From contig CM053328.1 of assembly GCA_028583605.1 (NCBI GenBank), positions 6,729,804 to 6,793,803 of the forward strand: DNA of 64,000 nucleotides, given 5' to 3'. Positions within the stretch are counted from its first letter, which is position 1, and each line of letters opens with the position of its first letter. A model generated the notes under the pieces. It saw only the letters and a list, made by a program, of their open reading frames with translations. It was not told the DNA's origin and did no database searches. The DNA comes from Dastarcus helophoroides. Its lineage: Eukaryota; Arthropoda; Insecta; Coleoptera; Bothrideridae. A program made the translations under genes and the position numbers. Below, piece by piece: positions 55,926 through 64,000 of the stretch.

Positions 55926-57050
55926 TTTTGCAAAATCTGGAAAGTATTAAGAAAACTCGAAATTTTGAAAAAAATTGTAATCTCTAAAAGTTGAAAGTTT
56001 GGAAAATAGAATAAGGTATCAAATTGGTCAAGATTTTAAAATAATTTCGAGCTTTAAAAAAAATTGAAAAATGTTTGGTCACATTTTCAACAACAAAAAA
56101 AATAACCGAATGTTTCGAAAAGCCTTCATATTGAATAAAAGATAAAATTATCAGAAAATTTCAAATTTTCGAAAATGGTAGAAATTTTCGAAAGCTTAAA
56201 ATTTTCAAACAAAATGAAAATCTTTTGTAGTTGAAATTTAAAAAAAAATCGAACTTTTTTTAAAATCGTAATAATAATTGGAAAAAAGTCGAGATTTTCA
56301 GTGTCAACATTTTAAATATTTTTTGAAAATAACCTAATTATTAGAAAAATCCATAGATCAGTCAAAAACATCAAAAAATTCTCCATTAGAAAAATTCCCC
56401 ATTTAAAAAACGATCGAAATTTAATTAAAAAAAATCCAGCGTGCAAAAAAGTCAAAATTTTGAAAAATGATAATTCAAAACAAAAAGATCAAAATTTTTA
56501 AGATCGAACGAAAAAGTTGTATTAAAAAAAAAATCGAAATTTTTATATTAAATTTCGAATAAAAAGTGTAATTTTAAAGAGTTCAAAAATTTCAAAAAGT
56601 CGAAATTTTGGAAAAATTTCAGCTTACAGGAAATTTGATATTTTTTAAAGAAGTTTAAAAAATAGCGGACATTTTGAAAAAAATAACGACATTTTAAAAA
56701 AATTCAAGGTTTTCAAAACACACTAAATTTTTTTTGGAAGGTCGAAATTTTGAATTTAATCTAAATTTTGGGAAATCAAATGGTAAAATAGTAGAAAACT
56801 GTCAGATGAATCAAAATTTTCAAAAAAGTAAATTTTTCAAAAAAAAAGTCGAAATTGATTAGTAAGTTAACACTTTGGGAAGAAATCTAATTAGGAAAAA
56901 CTTGATATTTTCACATTTTGAGAAAATGTCGAAATTTCAAATTTTTTTTAAAATCGAAGTTTTCTAAAAAAAGTAGGATTTTTCAAGTACTCAATATTAA
57001 AATATAAATTTTCAAAAAGTCAAAATTTTTGAAGAAAGACGAAATTTACG
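55926..57050. repeat. A-type block related to the block at 5480
   Basis: CGAAAAGCCTTCATATTGAA at about 56118 is also present at about 5596 and, diverged, at 52972. ATTAGAAAAATTCCCCATTT and GTGCAAAAAAGTCAAAATTT follow, as in the 285-bp units. The same family thus recurs about 50 kb apart. Confidence 0.75.
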
Positions 57051-59850
57051 AAAACATTCGAACATAAAAATTGGAAAGTAAAAAAAAATGGAATAATTCA
57101 AAAGGGGATCAAAATCAAGTCAGAATTTCGAGATAAGGTCACCAAAAATGGAGAATAAAAAAAAATTGTTTTCAAAAAAGCCTAAATTGTCGAAAAGGAT
57201 TCGAAGTTTTAAAAAGTCGAAGTTTCCAAAGAAAATTAAATTTTGAATTTAGTCCAAATTTTCGGGAAGTCAAATTGTAAAAATAGTAGAAAGCTTTTTC
57301 AAATAAATCAAAATTTTTAAAAAAGTAATATTTTTCAAAAAAAGAGTCGAAATTCACAAGTCAACATTTCAAAGTCTATGTAAGTTTGGAAATAAAAAAA
57401 AAATCGAAGAATGTCGAAATTTTCAAAAGATATCAATTTTTCTAAAAAATCGAACCTTTCAAAAAAGATATAATTTTACAAAAAATGTCAATCTGAATTT
57501 TCAAAACGTCAAAATTTACAATAAAGAAAACATTTTCGGAAACATTCGAACATAAAAAATGAAAATTTTCAAATAACAATGGAATCATTTTAAGGGGGAT
57601 CAAAAGAAAGTCAGAATTTGGAGAAAAGGTCACCAAATAGTGAGAATTGTAGCAAAAGAAAACTTTCCAAATAATTTCAATTTTCGAAAATGTTAAAAAT
57701 AAAAAATCTATATTTTAAAATAAGTCGAAATTTTCACAAAATCGATTTAAGAAAACGAAACGTTAAAAAAATCAATTTTTTTAGTAGGTCAAAATTGTTA
57801 CAATAAGTTAAACATTTTGAGAAGTCTAAAATTGGAAAAAACTAGAAATTTTCAAAAAACGTCAAACTTTTTAAAAATATGTACATTTTTTAAAAATGTC
57901 GAACGTTTTTTTAAAATAAGAAAATAGAAAATAGTAGAAAAGTAGTAGTAGCAGAAAATAGTAGAAATTTACAAAAAAACGTCGAAATTGGATCTGAAAT
58001 TTCAAAAGGTCAAACTTTTCAAAAAAAAACGAATTTTCGAAAACATTCGAACATAAGAAATGGAAATTTCCAAAAAAAAATGGAACAATTCAAAAAGGCT
58101 CAAAAGAAAGTCAGAATTTGGAGCAAAGGTCACCAAATAGTGGGAATTTTAAAAAAAGAAAGCTTTTCAAAAAATTTCAGTTTTCAAACAATTTAAGACA
58201 AAAAAATCTAAATTTTGAAGTAGGTCGAAATTTTTTTAAAATCGATTTGTTTAAGAAATCGAAAAGTTAACAAAAATCTATTTTTCTAGTAGGTCAAAAT
58301 TGTTACAATAGGTTAACATTTCGAGAAGAAGTCGAAAATTGTAAAACCTTGAAATTTTGTTTTCAAAAATGTCTACATTTTCGAAAACGATTCGAAGTTT
58401 TGAAGAGTCGAAATTTCGAAAAAACAAATATTTTGATTTTACTCCAAATTTTGGAAAGTCAAATGATAAAAATAGAAAGCTTTTTTAAATAAATCAAAAT
58501 TTTCAAAAAGGTAAATTTTTCAAAAAAAGTCGAAATTTACTATAAATTAACATTTCTAGAAAAAGTCTAAATTAGGAAAAACTTGTAATTTAAAAAAAAA
58601 AAACAAAAGATGTCAAAATTTTCAAAAGATGTCAATTTTTTTAAAACAATCGAACTTTTCAAAAAAGTGAGAAGTTTTCAAAAATGCCAACATGAAATCT
58701 GAATTTTGAAAAATTCAAAATTTTCAAGAAAGAAAAAATTTTCGAAAACATTCGAACATAAAAAGTGGAAATTTTCAAAAAAAAATGGAACAATTCAAAG
58801 GAAATCAAACCAGGTCAGATTTGGAGATAAGGTCGTCAAAAAGTGAGAATTTAAAAAAAAGAAAATTGTTTTCGATAATGCCTACCTTCTCGAAAGTAAT
58901 TCGAAAGTTAGTATTGAAAAGTCGAAATTTCCAAACAAATACAAATTTTGAATTTAGTCTAAACTTTGGGGAGTCTGGATTTTCTGGATTCGTTGTGGGT
59001 TGCCTAAAGTTTAGGCCAGCACTTAGGTCACCCTTTCCGGGCCCATTGTGCTATCCCGTGAATTGAGGGGAGTCAAAATAGAAAACCTTTTTAAATAAAT
59101 CAAAATTTTCAGAAAGGACAAATTTTTCAAAAAAAGGTCGAAATTTACAAAAAGTTACATTTCTGTAGGAAGTCTAAATGTGGAAAACCTTGTAATTTAA
59201 AAAAAAAATCGAAAAATGTCAAGATTTTCAAAATATGTCAATTTTTTTAAAGCAATCGAACTTTTCAAAAAAGAGAATTTAAAAAAAATGTCAACATTGA
59301 AATCTGAATTTTGAAAAATTCAAAATTTTCCAGGAAGAAAAAATTTTCGAAAACATTCAAACATAAAAAGTGGAAATTTTCGACAAAAAAATGGAATAAT
59401 TTAAAGGGGATCAAAATCAAGTCAGGAGTCAGAGAAAAGGTCACTAAAAAGTAAGAATTTTAAAAAAAGGAAAAAAATTTCGTAAACATTCGAACCTAAA
59501 AAGTGGAAATTTTCAACAAAAGGTGGAACAATTCAAAGGGGACTAAAACCAAGTCAGGATTCCGAGAAAAGGTTACCAAATTTATCAGCAAAAAGTAAGA
59601 ATTTAAAAAAAAAAATTTCAAAGAATTTCAATTTTCAAAAAAGGTTAAAATAAAAAAATCTAAATTTTGAAAAGTTGAAATTCAGCAAATAAGACAAGAT
59701 TTGCAAAAGACATCGAAATTAAAAAAAAGGCCAAAAGTCAAATCGAAATTTTTAAAAAAATATTAAAATATTGAAAAAATTAAAAATCTGCAAAACTTTT
59801 CAAAAATTAATCTCAATGTTGAGATGAGAAAAAAATTTCAACACTGAAGA
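57050..59850. repeat. A-type tandem units of about 490-705 bp
   Basis: The landmark TTTCGAAAACATTCGAACAT, then GTGGAAATTTTC, ATGGAACAATTCAAA and AGGTCACCAAA, recurs at about 57053, 57543, 58044, 58749, 59353 and 59485. Lengths vary through internal indels. No genes. Confidence 0.8.
58968..59074. mobile_element. 91-bp GC-richer insertion with 8-bp target duplications
   Basis: GGGGAGTC lies at 58968-58975 and 59067-59074. Sister units without the insertion (near 57271 and 58460) run straight from TTTTGG/C..AGTC into AAAT, so the 91 bases 58976-59066 are an insertion. It contains GCCTAAAGTTTAGGC (palindromic) and TTTCCGGGCCCATTG. An 8-bp duplication suggests a hAT-like MITE remnant. A truncated retroelement is possible because no TIR is evident. 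Confidence 0.7.
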
Positions 59851-59854
59851 AATT

Positions 59855-60020
59855 GGCATTTTTTAAAATTCGAAAATTGGCAGAAATGACATTTTGACAA
59901 TTTTTCAAAGAGTTGATGACCAATCAAGTGTCCCAAATCAAACAAATTGCAAGGACGAGCGCAAGCCCAATATTCAAAAAAGATTCATCAGACTTTTCTG
60001 ATTTTTGTTTTATTTTTCAG
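59855..60020 (+). other. Intron 3' end with branch-point-like and acceptor signals
   Basis: Low complexity gives way to unique sequence. CTGAT at 59998-60002 lies about 20 bases before the AG of TTTTGTTTTATTTTTCAG (60003-60020). Spacing and pyrimidine content suit an insect 3' splice site. Confidence 0.6.
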
Positions 60021-60071
60021 GATAACACGCTGGATCCATGTACAACGAACTCGCCTTCATTCACGTAATAG
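60021..60071 (+). CDS. Candidate start-codon exon, coding part 60038-60071
   Basis: The exon is 51 bases between a strong acceptor and a consensus donor (GTAAGT at 60072). Its first ATG at 60038 reads MYNELAFIHVI plus one base of the next codon (phase 1). In-frame TAA at 60023-60025 closes the frame upstream, so if exon 1 (ATG-free) is spliced to it, this ATG is the first in the message. The start context is not strong (C at -1, T at -3). I do not recognise the peptide and the rest of the protein lies beyond 64000. Alternatively the whole exon is untranslated, or a second frame (ITRWIHVQRTRLHSRN) reads through it as an internal exon. Confidence 0.55.
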
Positions 60072-60236
60072 GTAAGTGGATTTATTCCGAACTTCCAACC
60101 AACTTGTATCGAAATAAACCCCATCCGATGATGTTTTAAACAGAGGGTTGTAATTCGTGATTATATAACGAAGGGAAGAGGTCGACGAACTGTACAGCGA
60201 CATGATTTTAAACATTAGCCCGTTTGTGCGTGCAAC

Positions 60237-60275
60237 TATATAAAGGGTACGGTACTGAGTCTGGCTGTTTTCAAT
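60237..60275 (+). promoter_or_regulatory. TATA-box promoter candidate downstream of exon 2
   Basis: TATATAAAGG at 60237-60246 is a full TATA box. TTTCAATCC (A at 60272) lies 35 bases downstream as a possible initiator. It sits in a unique, less AT-rich patch. It could drive an alternative transcript starting inside the next intron. Evidence is motif-level only. Confidence 0.4.
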
Positions 60276-60289
60276 CCCCTAATCTAGTC

Positions 60290-60349
60290 ATGGCAAACGT
60301 AATATCGCGAAACCATCCTCCACGTTGCAATTGGATTTGCAACCCTTAA
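60290..60349 (+). CDS. 19-codon small ORF after the TATA box
   Basis: ATGGCAAACG opens MANVISRNHPPRCNWICNP and stops at TAA 60347-60349. The ATG has G at +4 and lies about 18 bases after the possible initiator. No known small peptide is matched. It may be chance, a short upstream ORF of an alternative transcript, or nothing. Confidence 0.15.
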   Translation: MANVISRNHPPRCNWICNP

Positions 60350-60620
60350 ATTTATTAGCAGCGAAATCATTTTTTTAATTTTGTGAAGCGACTTACCCAT
60401 ACTAGGTTATTTTTTTTTTGAATTTTATGTGATTGTGAAGGGAAATTACATCGAGTGTAGAGAAGAAGAGAAAAAGGACAATAATTAACCACAAAACTAT
60501 TTAGAGCCTCCACTAATTTCCTTCTAGGTTTTCACCATGATGACCATAAAACTGAAATCGTTTGGAGACTCAGTTTTATTTTATTTTCTGCCATTGGGTT
60601 ATGGCCCGACGTGTTCTCGA
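60350..60620. other. Unique intronic sequence after exon 2
   Basis: Normal-complexity AT-rich DNA with no exon signals that I trust. It passes into a T-type block near 60620. Confidence 0.5.
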
Positions 60621-63600
60621 AATTTTGACTTTTTTGATAATCATTTTAATGGTTAAAAAAATTTCTACTTTGAAAGCTCGACCTTTTTTGATTTATATTT
60701 TTTAAAATTCGTCTTTGTTTTTAAATTTCGACTTTATTCGATTTATTAATTTTTTTTTTAAATTACGCCCCATCAAAATTTTTGCCATTTTTCCCGAAAT
60801 TTGACTGAAAATTTTGCCTTCTTTTCAAAATTTCTCCTTTTTTGTAAATTTTGACATCCTTTCAAAAAATTCCATATTTTTTTGACTTTTTGAAAATCTC
60901 GACTTTCAATATTCCAGCTTTGAAAGTTTGTGACTTTTTTCCTCAAGAAGTCAACTATTTTTGAATATGTCGATCTTTTTTAAATTTTGCGACTTTTTTT
61001 TTTAATATTTCGGTCCCAGTGAGTTGAACAATTTTTTGTTTTTCAATATTTCCACTTTTTTCAAGTTTCGAAGATTTCGAATTTTTATGAAAATACGAAT
61101 TTTGAGAATTTCGATTTTTCTCAAGTCAAATTTTTATGAGAATTTCGATCTTTCTCAAAATTTAAACTTTTTACATCTTGCATTTTGTGAATTTTTTCGG
61201 AAATTTCGCCTTTTTCTGTAAATTTCGACTTTTTTGAAAAATTCGATTTTTTGAAAAATTCGATTTTTTGAAAAATTCGATTTTTTGAAAAATTCGAATT
61301 TTTGAAAAATTCGATTTTTTGAAAATATCGAGTTTTTGTGCAAATGTGCCTTTTTTCAGATTTTCTACTTTTTTGTAAATGTGGACATCCTTCTAAAAAA
61401 TTCCATTTTTTTTTCAAAATATTGACTTTTTGAAAATGTCGGTCGACCTTTCAACATTTCCCCTTTTGAAAGCTTTTGACTTTACTCCAGACGTCGACTA
61501 TTTTTAAATATTTCGAACTTTTTTTTAATATTCCGATCTTTTTGAATTTTACGACTTTTGTTTTCAGTATTTTTATGAAGATTCAATATTTCCACTTTTT
61601 TCGAGTTTCGAAGATTTCAAATTTTCGAAATTCGACTTTTGACAATTTCGACCTTTCTCGAAATTTGAATTTTTTAAAAACTCAACATTTTAAATTTCGC
61701 AAATATTTTCGAAAATTACGCTTTTTTTTATAAATTTCGACTTTTTCGAAAATTTCGAATTTTTGAAAATTTCGAATTTTGTTTACAAATTTGCCTTTTT
61801 TCAAAAATTTTACTTCGACGTTCTTTTAAAAATTCCATATTTTTTTTTCAAAATATTGACTTTTTGAAAATGTCGACCTTTCAACATTTCCACTTTTGAA
61901 AGCTTTTGACTTTACTCCAGACGTCGACTATTTTTAAATATTTCGAACTTTTTTTTAATATTCCGATCTTTTTGAATTTTACGACTTTTGTTTTCAGTAT
62001 TTTTTATGAAAATTTAATATTTCCACTTTTTTCGAGTTTCGAAGATTTTGAATTTCGAAATTCGACTTTTGACAATTTAGACTTCTCAAAATTTGAATTT
62101 TTTAAAAAGGTCAACATTTTGAATTTTGAAAATTTATTCGCCTTTTTCTGTAAATTTTGACTTTTTTTTTGAAAAAATCGATTTTTTGAAAATTTCGAAT
62201 ATTTTTATAAATGTGCCATTTTTCAAAATTTCTACTTTTTTGTAAAATTCGACATCCTTTTAAGAAATTCCATATTTTATTTTGAAAATATTGACTTATT
62301 GAAAATGTCGACCTTTCAACATTTCCTCTTTTGAAAGCTTTTGACTTTCCTCCAGACGACGACTGTTTTTGAATATTTCGACCATTTTTTTTTTAATATT
62401 CCGATCTTTTTGAATTTTACGACTTTTGTTTTCAGTATTTTTATGAGGATTCAATATTTCCACTTTTTTCGGGTTTCGAAGATTTCAAATTTTCGAAATT
62501 CGACTTTTGACAATTTCGACCTTTCTCGAAATTTGAATTTTTTAAAAACTCAACATTTTAAATTTCGCAAATAGTTCCGAAAATTACGCTTTTTTTTTAT
62601 AAATTTCGACTTTTTCGAAAATTTCGATTTTTTGAAAATTTCGAATTTTGTTTACAAATTTGCCTTTTTTCAAAAATTTTACTTTTTTGTAAATTTCGAC
62701 GTTCTTTTAAAAATTCCACATTTTTTTTTTGAAAATGTCGACCTTTCAGCATTTCCTCTTTTGAAAGCTTTTGACTTTCCTCCAGACGACGATTGTTTTT
62801 GAATATTTCGACCTTTTTTTTTGAATATTCCGATCTTTTTGAACTTGACGACTTTTGTTTTCAGTATTTTTATGAAAATTCAATATTTCCGCTTTTTTTG
62901 GCTTTCGAAGAATTCGAAATTCGACTTTTGAAAATTTCGACTTTTATCGACATTAATTTTTTTTAAAGTCAATATTTTGAATTTTGCAATTTTTTTCGGA
63001 AATTTCATCTTTTTCTGCAAATTACGACTTTTTTGAAAAATTCGATTTTTTGTAAATTTCGACATTCTTTTAAAAAATTCCAAATTTTTTTTGAAAATAT
63101 TGACTTTTTGAAAATATCCACCTTTCAACATTTCCACTTTTAAAAGCTCTTGACTTTACTCGAGACGTCGACTGTTTTTGAATATTTCGACCTTTTTTTG
63201 AATTTTACGACTTTTGTTTTCAGTATTTTATGAAAATTCAATATTTCTACTTTTTTCGAGTTTCGAAGATTTCGAAATTCCACTCTTGACAATTTAGACT
63301 TCTCAAAATTTGAACTTTTTAAAAAGTCAACATTTTGAATTTTGCAAATTTTTTCGAAAATTTCAATTTTTTGAAAATTTCATTTTTTTGAAAATTTCAA
63401 TTTTTTAAAAATTTCAATTTTTTAAAACTTCGAATTTTTTCACAAATTCGATCGACTTTTTAAATTTTTCGACTAGTTTTAATTTTGTTTGTGAATTTAT
63501 TTTAGATTTCCAAATTTTTCTCGAAATTACGATTTTTTTTAAAAGGAAATTTGACTTTTTTTGTATATTTTGACTTGAAAAAATTTGCGCTTTGTTGAAA

Positions 63601-64000
63601 ATATCGAATTTTTTGAAAATTTCATTGTGTTATGAAAATTATGTTTAATTCTGAAAATTTGAACTTTTTAACAGTTTCCCCCTTTTTTTTTGAAAATTTC
63701 GTCTTTAAAGGTTTGGTTTTTTTAACTTTGAACGATTTGGACATTTGTATCTTTTTTTTTTCAAAATTTCGACTGTTTCTCCAAATTTTGGCTTTTTCAG
63801 AAAATGTCGACTGTTTTTGTTGAATTTTTTTGAAAATTTCGCTTTTTTTTGAAAATTTCTACGTTTTTTTTTGTGAAATGTTGTCTTTAAAATTTCAGAT
63901 TTCATTTTTGGGAATTTCGATTCAAAATATTGACTCCTTTTTAAGAGTTTTACTTCCTTTCATAATTTTTGACCTTTTTTCGAAATATCGAGCAATTCGA
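60620..64000. repeat. T-type block with tandem units of about 430 bp
   Basis: The landmark GAAAGCTTTTGACTTTACTC, then GACGTCGACTATTTTT, ATTCCGATCTTTTTGAA, ACGACTTTTGTTTTCAGTAT and TTCGAGTTTCGAAGATTT, recurs with AGCTTTTGAC at 61471, 61901, 62336, 62766 and 63145 (spacings 430, 435, 430 and 379). A more diverged copy begins near 60915. Copies 61471 and 61901 are the most alike. At 61246-61326 a 16-bp TTTTTTGAAAAATTCG tandem is embedded. From 63480 to the end the block is generic T-type. No genes. TTTTCAG motifs in each unit are acceptor-like by composition only. Confidence 0.85.

Larger units (their letters stand above)
21155..60020 (+). other. Inferred giant first intron, about 38.9 kb
   Basis: It begins with GTGAGT. 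It ends with CTGAT (branch-point-like, 59998-60002), TTTTGTTTTATTTTTCAG and the exon at 60021. Everything between is repeat, mobile-element or unique non-coding sequence. A large first intron before a short start-codon exon is common in insect developmental and neuronal genes. The continuity is an inference, as transcripts may contain more exons. A weak internal candidate is TAAATTTCTC..GGGCAAG at 22232-22284, between AATCTATTCCAG and GTAAAC. Confidence 0.45.

Overview
This window is eukaryotic, strongly AT-rich, non-coding-dominated DNA, most likely from an arthropod and probably an insect. The reasons are GT-AG splice signals with a polypyrimidine tract, nested hAT-type elements with 8-bp target duplications, complex satellites, very long microsatellites, and no dense ORFs or bacterial-style operons. 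The organism call is an inference. No complete protein-coding gene is visible. Nearly all longer ORFs are translations of A/T-rich low-complexity DNA or microsatellites.

The one gene-like structure lies on the + strand. A candidate promoter and ATG-free first exon end at a GTGAGT donor (about 21026-21154). A good acceptor precedes a short exon at 60021-60071, whose first ATG opens MYNELAFIHVI and runs into a GTAAGT donor. If these join, most of the window is one intron of about 38.9 kb. A TATA-box motif follows at 60237. I do not recognise the gene.

Layout: 84-bp tandem repeat (44-285); higher-GC island (about 590-1720); T-type low-complexity block (1730-2920); heptamer microsatellite (3012-5375); A-type blocks (5480-8290 and 9400-16170) around a unique island (8290-9330); two nested hAT-type elements (16829-17859); a satellite of about 267 bp (18600-20690); promoter and exon 1; T-type block (23300-29270); a satellite of about 228 bp with a three-unit higher-order repeat (29500-34640); unique island (34650-37480); A-type block (37800-41870); T-type block with a foldback element and a unique island (41880-44570); TTCC then TTCG/TTCA tetranucleotide region (44598-49540) interrupted by a 307-bp element; A/T-type blocks joined at palindromes (49550-59850); exon 2 and its island (59900-60620); T-type tandem units of about 430 bp (60620-64000).

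The two most notable results are these. (1) A 307-bp insertion at 48450-48756 has 12-bp target-site duplications and carries, on the minus strand, a complete type I hammerhead ribozyme core inside a 63-bp perfect inverted repeat. (2) One diverged A/T-rich repeat family makes up much of the window. It switches strand in blocks, and at several switch points there is a palindrome or a microsatellite.
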